Shown in pieces: positions 44,917-56,802 of a stretch of 64,000 bases of DNA. The stretch comes from Halichondria panicea (taxonomy: Eukaryota > Porifera > Demospongiae > Suberitida > Halichondriidae), in assembly GCF_963675165.1 (NCBI RefSeq), contig NC_087379.1, forward strand, positions 5,659,442-5,723,441. Reading direction: 5' to 3'. The position numbers and the translations under genes were made by a program. How positions within the stretch are numbered: position 1 is the first letter of the stretch; the number at the start of each line of letters is the position of its first letter. The notes under the pieces are model-generated. The model was given only the letters and a program-made list of their open reading frames with translations, did not search any database and had not been told where the DNA came from.

Positions 44917-45985
44917 GTCATAGTCCCAAGTAACAAACTGGTCAAAAACTTATACATGTAGTGTAAAGGTTTGTTGCGCTTCTACCATGTTTTGGTATAA
45001 GTATGTGATACTACATTGTACGTCACTCCTGAACCAAATTTAAGTGGATGCGTATATTTAGTAGTTAATTAGTTAATGAAAGCACCACGGGTGCTGATGC
45101 CTCGGTGGAGGTGTCAAAGCTACATTAGACGTCACTGTTGTACTGTTCACCGTGCAACAGTGACAGCTTGTGATTCTAAAGCTACATAACATAAATTAGC
45201 AATAGTTTTACACATTATATATCACGATAAACATTAATTTTTTGCATTAATTAATTTTGCTGCAATGCAGGCAGAGAAACTCAAAGAGTGCTTTTATACA
45301 CACATTATATGCAGAGCCGTAGATAGTCTAGGTTTACAGGGGTGGCAAAATACAGCTGAAATGAAAAACTGTTTTGATATAATTATATCCTCTAAGTATA
45401 GCAGTTCATGGCAACTTGTAACTTGCTGTGGCACCAACTTAGCTATTATTCATGAAGCAACTAAAAAGAGGTAGCTTGAGCTAATAAGGTGCTCCTGCTG
45501 CCCAGTGGCGTAGTAGAGCTCTGAATTGTACCTAAAAAAAAGGTAATCACACGGGAAGGAGGCAACACCCCCGCAAAATGTTTAACCGGAAACCACACCC
45601 AATAATTATCACGTAGAAGGCAGGTAATTGGCTAGTTGGGCGGAGTATCAGTTTTTGACATCAGGGGGGCTTAGAAAGGTCTGTATCGAATTTGCAATGT
45701 ATCATTGTTTATAAAGTCGCCATGATAGTCTTACCCATTGTTGTTTTATATGCATGTAACTGTAGTAGACACGGTTTTGTAGATATACATACCAGGTTTC
45801 GAATGCTCAATTGCAAAGGACAAACAAGACTGATTGCGTTTCCAACTATTACCAAATTGCTGCGCATGCTTTCCACTTTGTGAGTCGTTGTTTGCGATGT
45901 ATGCAAAGGAAAACTGGCAATTTGCAATTGAAAGAGTATCGAATTTGAAACTCGGTATCTGTACTAAATTTTAAGAATCAAATTC
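44917..45985. other. intergenic, no gene seen
   Basis: 45060-45125 (GAAAGCACCACGGGTGCTGATGCC) is shared with about 4495-4530 and 42865-42905, hence part of the duplicated module. Otherwise unremarkable. Confidence 0.4.
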
Positions 45986-45989
45986 CAAA

Positions 45990-46690
45990 CAATAGCAGGT
46001 CATAATAATTCAGCCACTCACCATGCATTCCCCCATTGTGGTGAGTGTATCTGACTGACAGACAGCAGTAGTTCAACCAGATATTCGTGGTTGAGCAATA
46101 TTAATTTTAGTTGCTAAAGGTGGTCAATGATCGCTGGTAATATTCGTACTCTGGGATTCAACCACGAAATATTTGCCCCCCCCCCCGAAATTAACCCGCT
46201 ATACGGTACAGAAAGCACTGCATGGTTACATGTAGTTAGTACAATACGTACAAAATGCTTTTGGTTTCATGCTGCTCTATATACGTTGCAAGATTTGTTT
46301 TCATCTACAGCCGCATATTCTCGATTCGGATTCCAGCAATGGCACTGGGACTTAAACAGTTCGTTTAGATGCTCGGTTTCCATAGTGACCCAAGCTTGCC
46401 TGCATGCATTGGATAATATTTTATCAATGTAGCATAAATACTGAGTCAAACATTCATTACAGAGTTTTAAAAAATGATGTAGGTGCGTTGAACAAATTGC
46501 GTAGAGTTAGAGGTACTTTTGATTTATGCTAGACGGTATAACAGTGTACATGCAGCTAGCTTGAACTTATTTACAACGCAAATTGGGAGCTTCCAGCACC
46601 TTTTCAGGCTTTTCTTCGATTTCTGTTTTTGCCCAGACTAGGCTTCCACCTCTCTCTCAGTCTCTTCCACACTGGCTCATGACCACAGAG
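45990..46690 (-). pseudogene. LSG1: LSG1 pseudogene exons 8, 7 and 1
   Basis: On the reverse strand: exon 8 (about 45998-46080; GTCTGTCAGTC and CAGTAGTTCAACC kept), part of exon 7 (about 46300-46420; CTCGGTTTCCATAGTGACCC), and exon 1 (about 46590-46675; starts MSQCGRD then a stop). Exons 2-6 are missing. It is the 5' portion of the module containing POT-5. Confidence 0.8.
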
Positions 46691-46808
46691 CTCAGCAAAC
46701 TGACAGAATGCTAGCTAGCTAGATCTACTTAGCCAGCTTTACAGGCTAAGCAGAGATACATGTATACAAACACTACACATGGGTGAAGGTAATGCCCATG
46801 TGCAGTCC

Positions 46809-46856
46809 TAGTCTCGCGAGCCATTAGTGATTTTGCAGGTATGGCCCACGAGACTA
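46809..46856. mobile_element. 48-bp miniature TAG...CTA element
   Basis: TAGTCTCGCGAGCC...GGCCCACGAGACTA inverted ends. Flanks GTGCAGTCC and TTGCAGTCT agree at seven of nine positions. Same ends as the 43310-43930 element. Confidence 0.6.
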
Positions 46857-46891
46857 TTGCAGTCTCTCTTTTACCCACGCAGCCACTTGGC

Positions 46892-47966
46892 CGGTGTCAT
46901 AAAATTTTAGGCCCCCCCATGAGATTGGGCCCCCCCGGGCCTAGAATTTTAACATTTTAGGCCCCCTCTTAAAATTTTAGGCCCCCCATTAACAACGCAA
47001 CAGCGGTAACATTATATGACAGTGCATTCTCAAAATACACCAATACAGTCTTCTATGGTCTTCACAGTCTATGCAGTGCCAGTTACTGAATGCAGCTCTC
47101 CTCACACACACACATTTCATGCATGTACAGTAGTATACCACTGGTCTCACAGCCATCAGATTCACACTGCACCATGTCATTCTATGAATCAGGCCTCATG
47201 CAGCACAAAGCACATAGGTGCCAACTGTCCCGAATTGGTCAGGACTGTCCAAGATTACCCTTGTCCCGAAAGGAAACTGCTATTGTGATTCCACCATGAT
47301 ACAACAGTTTCTCTTGACTTCTATCTGTGATTCCACATTACTTGAGAGCTCAGCCAGTGATGCTATTGGAGCATCCCCACAACAATTTACATCTTCTATG
47401 TATAGGAAAACATGGAGGAAGATATGAATTGTTGTCTTTGCACTGAAATTGTGTGTTTTATACTTTTTTGTCCTGAAATTTGGCTGAGAAAGTAAGCACG
47501 AAGTTGCAAATAATTATTATGGCGATAGCTATGCAACAACATCGATTGTCTTACAGGCAGATCCAACATTGCAGAGCTGCATCAAAGCATTTAACTCTTA
47601 TAGGTAAAGCATAAGTAACTTGAAAGGTAAATTTTCCTTCACTTTGAATTCCATGATAGAATAATAATGCAAACATTTTTGCTACTTTGATACAGAGTCT
47701 TTGCATGCAGTCTCTTTGATGCTTTGTCAACTAATAGAGCTAACCTTACCATATTATTATATCTCTTTGACTTCGTTCTATCTTGCAGAAAAGGATAGCA
47801 GAAGAGGGGGGCCTAATCTCACAGTGGGGGGCCTAGAATGTTAACAGTTTGGACCCCCTGGGGGGCCTAAACTGTTAACATTCTAGGCCCGGGGGCCCCA
47901 AAATTTTAAAATTCTAGGCCCGGGGGGGCCTAAACATGGGGGGGCCCAAAATTTTATGACACCGGC
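46892..47966. mobile_element. 1.07-kb element with G/C-tract inverted ends
   Basis: CCGGTGTCATAAAATTTTAG at the left is inverted at the right (AAAATTTTATGACACCGG). Both ends carry arrays of TTTTAGGCCCCCC-type units. I find no clear target duplication or transposase. The right end lies only 17 bp before the first possible PTCD1 ATG. Confidence 0.78.
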
Positions 47967-47982
47967 TACAAAAAAGTAGAAG

Positions 47983-50900
47983 ATGTTATTCCTTTGCTCG
48001 CTCCTTGTTAAAAATATTGGCAGCAGTCTTGAGGACATTATCACTTTGCAATAAACTCAGTAGCAAGTCATTCACTGCTGAAGACAGATCAACTGATCCA
48101 AACACATACAAAAGAGGAAGGAATGATGAGGATCGTGAAAATCATAAGTGGACCAAAAGCCCATACAAAATCAAGCAGCTCCGTTTTTCAAGACACATAG
48201 TTAACCTGGTGCACAAGGGGAAGGTTTCCGAGGCCGCTGAAGTGTTTGAGTCGATGAGAGGCAACAAAGTGAAGGCAGATGCCGTCGTATACAACTCTCT
48301 CATTGCAGGCTACGGGAGATCGGGGAACGTCGAGGCTAGCTTCAGAGTCTTCAACCAGGTAAGTAAATAGTATTTATAGATACGACATTGCATTTATAGC
48401 TGCTACTGTTTTACTGTTTGAATGAAAACTTTCTCTCATTCACAGATGAAGAAGCATGGACTAGTGCCGACTGACCACACCTACACCAGCATGTTGTCAG
48501 CCTGTGCAGAGGCCGGTACAAAGGCAAACGAAATCCTCACTAAGGTTGAGAGTGAAATAGAGAGAAGAGGAGTTCGTCTAAACACCATCGCAACCAACGC
48601 CCACATTAATGCATTGGCCTCGTGCCGGCAACAAGAACACGCCCTCAAGGCTTATCTGGACACGATAAAGACAGGCACCACACCAGACCTGCACACCTAT
48701 AGTAGTCTACTGCAGGCCAGCGCTAAGGACAGAGTGGAAGGTATGGTCATAGCACAAAGAGTGTGGGAGGAAATGATAGCCACTGGACATCAACTGGACC
48801 TGTACAATTTCAACCTCCTCCTACAGTGTTTGAGAGATGCTGGTTTAGAAGGCACTCGATCAAACGATTGTGAAGAGCTGATATGTGTACCTGCAGTTAA
48901 AATACCATCAGATTTGCAACGAAGTTCGACCGTTATTGCAGACTCTTCTTCTCAGGACGAAGTTCGTTTATCCTCACCGTCAATCAATGTCAAACAAACA
49001 GGAAGTTTTGAAGTGTTCCTTTCTAAGACTGAATCACTCACTGTAAGTCTTGGCTCAGTAGCAACTAAAGGAGTCAGTAGCAGCTCAATAAGATGGCTGG
49101 ATCGATTTGGAATTGAAATCCTGTTTGAAAGTTTGAAGACTTTGAATCTAAAGCCAGATATTCGAATGTTTCACCTTCTCCTACAATTAATGCTATCTCC
49201 AAATGACGTGCTGAGTCGATCACAGGAGTGTGGAGTGAAGCCTGATGCAAGGGCTCTGGTGGCGGCCATTCGAGTACAGGCGAAGCTGGGGAACATGACC
49301 GGAGCTAAGGTGAGTGGGTAACACAATGTGTGTAGATTGTGTTAGTTTTGTGCATGATGGTGATGGAAGCTTAATACATAAACTTGAGACGTCATTACAT
49401 CTACGTGTGTGTAGCAATTTTACTGCTCAATGTCCACAGGCTATTTTGAGCTACTCTCATTCCATGGGTGTGGACATGGGTCAGTTTGGCTACCAGGCTG
49501 TGGCCAACTCCTGTGTGAGACAAGAGGAAGGCCTAGAACTACTGGCAGAAATGAAGGTGACCCGCTATAGACTAATAGAGCTATCCAACAGCTTCACCCT
49601 AGGTTATCCTGTAGTTATGACACTTGGTAGCTATAATTATAGAGCTATCCATTACAGAGTTAGGTGGCTAATTATAACTATGCTGCTTTGCTATAATTAT
49701 TAGCTATAACATTGTTTTTGTTTTGGGTCTTTTGCAGGCCGTTGATTTGGTACCAAACGAGCATGTATTCGAGACACTGATTGGGAATGCAGCGAGAAGC
49801 AGGAACTTTGTATACCTCACCGCACTGATCAAGAAGATGAGGCACTTTGAGGTGTTGCCTAGATCGAAACACTGGACGCTGCCGCAAATCAGAAACCAAA
49901 GGTACACTGGGACAATGGTAGTGTGTACATATCACAGGGGAGAAGTGAATAGAAGCATGATACAATAATGCTTGTGAAGGCCCTTTTTCCTCGGGAGTTA
50001 TACAGGATTTTAATAGAGGGGGTAAATAATGCGCACTGAGTGTGTCGCCAGTTAGGGGGACCCAGGGGCATGCCCCCCTAGCTGGAAGTTAATTAGGTGA
50101 TCTCTGTGGGGTTTGGGGTTGCCTCAGTTAGTACCTGAATAATTGTAGGGGCGAGGGGGGTTTTGTGGACTTTTCTTTTTAGCAACGATAATGGTCAATT
50201 GTTTGCACCAATGCAATGTAAATTTAATACCGTATAGCGGGAAGTGCAAAATTTGGCGTTTTGAGGGCAGAGCAGTTAACGTGACTTTCACATGCAACAT
50301 TTTTGGGGTGTGTGGTTTCCTGGCATTGAACTATGATTATTACAATCACAAAACATTTCTTCTGAGGGGTCTTGAGCCAAATAGCAAAAAGTCGCACCCA
50401 CAAACATTTCCTACTACAGTAGACTCTCGTTAATCCGGCCACCCTTGGGACCATGCAGCTTGGCCGGAATAGCGAGGTGGCCGTACTTCAGATAATTAGC
50501 CTCGGCTTAAAAAAGACCTTACCTCGAATCTAATCACTGATTTGCAGTTCTTGTCTCGAGGATAATGAATCATTCTGCTCTCTATTTAAGTGTAATCCAA
50601 TTTTATTTACTAAACCACACCCAAAACATCATATCCGGCCGTAATACACATATAAAATTACATTGAAAACGTTATTTGGGACAGCCAGCACTGGCCGGTA
50701 AACGGAATAGCGAGTGGCCGTACTTCAGGGTGAGTTTTGTGCAGTAAACATAGAGGTAGCATTCCGTGCCAAACCAAATGGCCGGTATATCGAGGTGGCC
50801 GTACTTCAGAGAGCCGGAATAGCGAGAGTCTACTGTATACGGTATTTTAAAGAGATCTTGGGTATAGTTGTACATGTATAACATACGTATTCCCCATTCC

Positions 50901-51018
50901 CTGCATGCAGAGTGTGTACGTGTTGAGACAACTAAATGGGTTCAAAGGTTACTACAGTATCTGGAAGGAGATGATGGTCGGCTCCAAAGTAATGATGAAA
51001 CGTACTGATTATCATTAA
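47983..51018 (+). CDS. PTCD1: Pentatricopeptide-repeat protein 1, mitochondrial (PTCD1)-like, start uncertain
   Basis: Exons up to 48358, 48446-49309, 49440-49556, 49738-49901 and 50913-51018 join in phase (GT-AG; the last acceptor follows GCAGAG) into about 534 codons from 48005. PPR repeats are clear: SEAAEVFESMRGNKVKADAV, VYNSLIAGYGRSGNVEASF, VPTDHTYTSMLSACAEAG, TPDLHTYSSLLQASAK and LVPNEHVFETLIGNA. The ending LRQLNGFKGYYSIWKEMM matches the PTCD1 C-terminus. Human PTCD1 (about 700 aa) acts in mitochondrial RNA metabolism and the large ribosomal subunit. No ATG opens this frame: the ATG at 47983 is in another frame, and upstream lies a transposon end. Either a first exon is further away or the 5' end has been lost. 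Confidence 0.78.
50228..50844. mobile_element. nested MITEs: pogo/Tigger-like copy inside a TACCGTATAGCGGG MITE
   Basis: The outer element starts TACCGTATAGCGGGAAG (50228) and ends TATACGGTA (50844). The inner 50415-50837 has TACAGTAGACTCTCG...GAGAGTCTACTGTA ends. An uninterrupted outer relative lies inverted at 63344-63585. Located in the last PTCD1 intron. Confidence 0.85.
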
Positions 51019-52722
51019 ATGAACTCGTTATGTCTCATCATGTATTGTCAATTCAGTTTCATTCAAGCATATGTGTATCAATTTTGACATTGGAGCAAAG
51101 TTTGCCAATAATGAGCACAAATTAATGATATTATATAAATCGGTGGTGATCGAAGGACTGATTCTAGAGATGCATAACACACACACATGCATAACACACA
51201 CACAGCTGCACAACACTAACAATGAACTCCTAACAAGTTGAGCACTGGCTACTTCCAGAGAGATTTTAGCATTTTCTTGGCTGATAGTCTTGAGAGAACG
51301 AGAGTGGCTACGAACATGCCCACCACCACTGCACTGATGAGAGTGTAGTCAAAGTCCTCGGCTAGGAGATCAAATTGATTGGACGGAGTCACTCGAGTGT
51401 AGTAGAGATCTGTACAGTGTGGGTGTGGGTGTGGGGAGGTTAGGTGAAAGTATAAGTTTCACTATTATATTATATACGTAAGAGTACTGAACGTTTTATT
51501 GCAGTGTATAACAGTAGGATATTGTTTTGCTATACAATTATAGCATAGTGCTTGTCTAAGCAGTTTTCTGTAACAGTGTTTCGCTCACCAAGTCCACAGA
51601 CAAACAGTAGACAGGTGGACTCAAGCCCACTGGGTGTAGCGTAAATTTCTCGTATCCTCGCAACGGTGCGGTTGTAGTTGACGAAGCTAAGAGGGTTGAA
51701 TGGAATCTCGGGATGGTAGGGAGGAGTCCCGTCCTCCCTGCATGGAGGGAGAATAAGAATAGATAATAGAGCGCATACTGTAACTAGAAGCCTACAGAAG
51801 CTCTTAGTTACACTGTTAAGCAGTTACACCCACACAATGCACCATGTAACACCACCGAGGCATAATTAAAGGCTTCACACACAGAGTCAACCAGCAAGTC
51901 ACTCACTTCATTTGGTCAGTGATCTCCAGTTCTCTGCGATGGTTCAGTAGAGACTTGGGCATGATCACCACTCGACCAGACGCAAGACCAACTGCAGAGG
52001 AGGGAGAGAAGCACCAGTTATTAGCACTAGATAACACTTAGCAACAGAAAGCTTTATGCACTCTTTCAGCAAATGCTCCACAAAAAGCTTTGCATGATGA
52101 TAATGCATTAGTTTTGTGCATGTATTGTACAGCTATGTTAGTATTATAACTATACAGACACGGCATGTACATGTAGTACTGACAGTACAGTGTACTAAAG
52201 TCTATACGGGATTAGGTAGGTACTCACAAATAACTCCCTTGTAAGTGATTCCCCTGAGAGTTTGTGTGGTTGTGAGGGTGGTAATGGTGGTGGGAAGAGT
52301 GTAGGCCTGTGACATGACAGCGGGAGTGGGGGGAGGGGCCAGCGACGACCAAACAGTGCTATAGGGAAGAGAAATTGTAGTCAACACATTGATAGCACTT
52401 CACAAATAAGTCGGTGCATACTGCTATGAGTGACGAACATGCAGCATCATGTGACGTACTGTGATTGGTTGGTGTGTATTTCGTAGAGCTCTAGAACCAC
52501 TAATTCATGGCGACGCTGCTTGCTGTTGAAGAACTCATACTGTAAGAGGAGGCAACAAAGATAACTATAGAATGCAGCTAACAATGAATGTAATAACAAT
52601 ACTACACTGTAAAATATGCATACTAAAGTCTTGTATTGAGTTTGACCTTCATAAATGTTGTCATAACTCGGTCATACTTCGCTGAAATTTAAAGTTCACC
52701 TATCTATAATTATGCTTTAGAG

Positions 52723-53337
52723 TAGCCTCGATTCCAGGCCAATCTTCCTCAAAGAGAAGGCCTGGTATCAACTGTTTGCGCATGCGCTATCTATTACCCA
52801 GAAACTGGGTAATTTGGATAACATCGTATAATGATGTAATAACATAACAGTAAAACAATGACGTCACAACGAACAGAAGTGGATTGAAGAAAGTAGATAG
52901 AAGTTCGATTGTGAAGGTTTTTAGCCTATCTGATAGCATTTCTAATAGCTAGCCTTAGCCTGTTATGTTAACAAAAGACTCACAGCCTGCAACAGTGTGG
53001 ATGACAATCGTCTGAACAGAGTGAAGGCTGACAATAGCCTATACGGACAGGCCACGCCCATCTGCTACTAACCTTGGTGAAAGTCTACATGTAGAATCTA
53101 TCAGAAAGAAATAGCTGCTGTAACCAAACGTACTACAGCTCTGTCTCTAGCTAGCTAGCTATGTAGCTCTGTGTATGACTTTAATATTATGAATTTGTAT
53201 TCTTTGTCTGTACACTTATTCAGGATATTTTTTCTGGTAAAATTTATGAAACTTTACGGGGAAATTGTCCAATAATTTTGCGCATGCGCTAGCAGTCAGT
53301 AGCAGGCCTCCTTGTTGAGGCCTTGTGAAGGAGGCTA
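52723..53337. mobile_element. 615-bp TAG...CTA element, 9-bp duplication
   Basis: TAGCCTCGATTCCAGGCC at the left; ...GGCCTTGTGAAGGAGGCTA at the right; both with a GCGCATGCGC box as in the 5.26-kb element. Exact GCTTTAGAG flanks at 52714-52722 and 53338-53346. No transposase frame. Inserted in an EMC1 intron. Confidence 0.9.
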
Positions 53338-53643
53338 GCTTTAGAGCTGATAAGCGAGTGAAAATGAAAAACATTTGAAGCACCTGTTGCAAAGATAACA
53401 GAAACGGTACAAAAAGATAACTCACAACAACCCAGTTCTCGGAGTGAGCCATGTGCACCGGGGCCCCAGGGCATTCTTGTGAGAGGTGTGGTAGATGATG
53501 GCCCCAGTGATACTGTCTATCAGGTACACTGTCACTAGAGGTTTGGTCCAGTCTGTGGACTCTGTGACCACACCCACCAGATTAGGGTTGAGATACTTGT
53601 ACTGTACGTTGCTGACGTGCTCTGCAGAACAGCGACGTTACAT

Positions 53644-53681
53644 CATAGATAATAGAGCACAGAAATTCTCTATTATCTATG
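53644..53681. mobile_element. 38-bp miniature P-like insertion
   Basis: CATAGATAATAGAG and its exact inverse CTCTATTATCTATG (14 bp) surround ten bases. GTTACAT flanks at 53637-53643 and 53682-53688. Ends and duplication length match the P-like family here. Confidence 0.85.
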
Positions 53682-54500
53682 GTTACATGTATACTTGTAT
53701 ATACACACACAGCTAATGAGAAATACGTACATAGTACAGGTGTGTAGACAATGAACAGTTTTCGTATATACTTTTCGTACACCATACAATGTAGGCATAC
53801 TGTACCAATACTTAATGTGCATGCAAAGAATTGCCAGAACCAAAAATAAAAAATGTTAAGTATTGTAAAAACTAGAACCACAGACACACATACAAACCAG
53901 CTCACCATACGCCTTCTTTCCCATCACAGCTGCTATCTGCTCATTCAGAAATAAATTCAATCAATCACACACTCTGCAAGTTTTTTACTTACCTTTCCGT
54001 TTGCTGTGGTAACTAAGATAAGCTTGCGAGCGATCTCTGACAAGTGAGGTCCGTCATATTGTAGTAAGCTGGCTACCTCCTTGTTCAGGTTCATCAGAAA
54101 CTTCTTCAGCGACACAGGGGGGAGGGGGGGAGAGGGGTAATTACTAAGGTAAGGGCCACACACACACCTACAGTAACACCACCCCCTCACATTGGCAAGA
54201 GCCACAAGCACACACACGCCTACACCACCCCCTCACCTTGGAAAGGGTGAATTGAACCTGCGATCTGAGGGTGGCCACTTTGAGAGGGTTGACTTTAGAT
54301 TTGGTCATCTCTACAAAGCTCTCGATCTTCTCTGACTGGCCAGCTGGTAAGTCTAACATCTCCACAGCAACTGCGGCTCCCAGGGCATCTTCCGAGCCCA
54401 CATTACACCATCTGAAGAAGCACACACTCATCACCAATCACATACTCATCAATAGAGGACGGGGGCGTAGCCAGGATTTTAGGGAAGATATATACATGTA

Positions 54501-54772
54501 TACTGTATTTAATTGATTAAACGCCTGGGCGTTTATTTCCTAGCATCAATCTTAAGTCGTAGGAGTGGTGTTTCTCCTTCTATGTCCTCTCTGCCATCAT
54601 AAATAGTATCTATGCTGCCATTGTTTCAGCTGGTTCCACATGCTAATTCAGCTCAACCCACAGTGCCACACCCCATACATGGGCGATTATTTAAGAGGGA
54701 CGTTTATTGACAAAGACAGCTTTTATTATGGACGTTTAAACGAGATGGGCGTTTAACCAAGTAAATATGGTA
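54501..54772. mobile_element. 272-bp MITE with TACTGTATTTAATTG ends
   Basis: TACTGTATTTAATTGATTAA and its near-inverse TTAACCAAGTAAATATGGTA, each next to GGCGTTTA units. Bounded by TA. Non-coding. Confidence 0.72.
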
Positions 54773-55687
54773 GATGAAAGAGGGCGTGAAGCGCCGGATT
54801 TTTAGCCGCACAGTGCCGAAATTTTGTTGACTAGAAACTATGCATGTCTCTTATTAATGACGTCATAATTAACTTATGCCAAGCTGGCTTCAAATCGCTA
54901 GCATTTTATAGGTCCCGGGGGTCCCAAAATAAGGGGGGGCCTATAATCGCTTCTACACCAGTAAAGGATCACTTCAGGTGCAAATAATTATGTAGATATA
55001 CCTCGAAAAAAGTCGCGTGTAGCCAATGTGTGAGTTTAAGCTTCTTGTCCTAAACTTAAGGCATTCTAATTCCAGCGAAAAAGAGAAGTCTAAAGATGTT
55101 GCCTCTACATGTCTTAGCTTTTATACAACAACGAAGCTTTAACTCGAAATCTGCCACAATTAAAACTAATAACTTGTTGTGTGAAGGCTATCCATGCTGT
55201 AAACGCAGTGCTATGGCATCCGGGTAAGTAGACTCACATGTCACACACAGACAAACAAACAAACCAAAGTACTACCAGAAGCCCATAAATATGAGAAGGA
55301 GCGGCTGACTACGGGGATCACATTTCGTAAGTGGCTACGACCGCATTTCTATAATACAATGTAATTTATGAAGAGTCACTAAGTGGTTGAATCCCTACAT
55401 GTCTTATATGCAATACAGGGCTGTGGTTCGCAAGCACTTAGTCGCTTCCATAAAAGGAAACCAGCAATTACGAAACATGATCCCCGAATGTACGTTGAAG
55501 ACAGCCGCTCCTTCTCATATTTATGGGCTCCTGGTACTACTATACTCGTGGCCGCCCATGCACACCTCGGGTAACAAACAAACCAAACGACTACTATACC
55601 CGCTGGCCGCAGGTAATGAATTTATGCCATTGACTTTACATATAGCCTCAACATTACATGTTATGTATTAAAATTATGGGAGCTTAC
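54773..55687. other. repeat-rich gap between EMC1 copy and second LSG1
   Basis: Holds an inverted-repeat element (55268-55541; AGTACTACCAGAAGCCCATA against its inverse) and CTCGGGTAACAAAC-type repeat scraps as near 28030. LSG1 intron 12 homology starts at about 55633. No gene. Confidence 0.55.
55268..55541. mobile_element. 274-bp inverted-repeat element
   Basis: The left arm with CATAAATATGAGAAGGAGCG pairs with the right arm (CGCTCCTTCTCATATTTATG) over about 43 bp with few mismatches. No coding content recognised. Confidence 0.72.
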
Positions 55688-56802
55688 TTGTCTGAAATAT
55701 TCCTTGTCGAATTCACTCTTTGTTGGTAGTACCTGCAAAAGACATTAAGATATCAGTAAGGCAGTCTCACAGTACACATCAGTATCTGCGAACCTTGTCT
55801 GTACCAGCTGCTTCTTGCGTCACAGGCCCAATGGAGTCGTCATCATCACACTGAGATGACTCGACAGAGGTGAATTGGTTGAACAGGGCGAGGTCGACAC
55901 CAGGGGGAGGGCGAGAGTAGAGGAGACGGCCGTTCACATAGTCCTTCAGAATGTACCTGGCACTCCTGGGGCCGTCCGGTTGACCGTGGCTCGTCATAAA
56001 CCCTCTCACATCTGCAGAGGAAACAAATATAATATAAATGCTACATAATACATAGAAAGTACACAACACTTCCCTATCTGGCATATCCAAAAAGACCATT
56101 TAAGTATGAATTCCCTAAGAGCTACACTAATGAGACGAAACACTTTAAAATGGTTTACAAATTGTACATTTATAGTGACATACTTACAGCCATAAGCTCC
56201 ACACAGCTCCTCAGCATAAGGTGGTCGATCAGGGTCCTCTCCTTCCTGGGGGTGTGGTAGTCTGATTCCATAGGTCTCCTCGAGGATAGGCCGTGGGATC
56301 TGTGAGGCCACGAGGGATACTGGGGGAATGTGGTCCCAAAGGTGGGAAAGACGAGGCCAGGACAGCCACACAGGAGGAGGTTCTCAATCAGGAAGAGGGT
56401 CTTAAGTGAGTGTGTGTGTTGTGTGAAGTGTTGGGTAATGTACAGCATAGATGATCATGTGTGATACAAAAAGACAGAAAATATATACACACATTGAACT
56501 ATAATAGCTCCACCTGAAAGTGTTTTGTCCTCCCTGGAGTGGCAGACACTGGGACCTTCTTGCACTGAATGAGGGCATTGATGGTGGAGCTCTTGCCGAC
56601 ATTGGGGTACCCCACCTGTAGACAATGGAATTAGAGTATCTAGACAATTGCCTTTATTGTTGGTGCTTATGTACATACCCAAAATTGGAGCAATTATATT
56701 ATCCAATGTCCTAAAGCAAAAAGTTTATCATCAATACAAACATACAGTGGATAGCAATCGATATAATAATTACACAAAAAATGGCTTAGACAGCTTAAAC
56801 TA

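Larger units (their letters stand above)
51249..54440 (-). pseudogene. EMC1: EMC1 copy, lacking N-terminal and middle parts
   Basis: Exon-like blocks on the minus strand encode AVEMLDLPAGQSEKIE (about 54400), LLQYDGPHLSEIARKLILVTTANGK (about 54050), NVQYKYLNPNLVGVVTESTD (about 53600), YEFFNSKQRRHELVVLELYE (about 52540-52480), MSQAYTLPTTITTL (about 52300), LASGRVVMIMPKSLLNHRRE (about 51970), PYHPEIPFNPLSFVNYNRTV (about 51720) and the C-terminal membrane anchor to ...KKMLKSLWK (stop 51249). This is the C-terminal half of ER membrane complex subunit 1. About 430 N-terminal residues are absent, some 230 residues are missing where only a 50-bp gap separates ANGK from the next exon, and a frameshift near 53458 precedes HMAHSENWVV. 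It can hardly be functional. Confidence 0.85.

Noticed and set aside
47016-47427. Overlapping plus-strand frames inside the G/C-tract element
   Set aside because: Three overlapping short frames, low-complexity, no recognisable domain.
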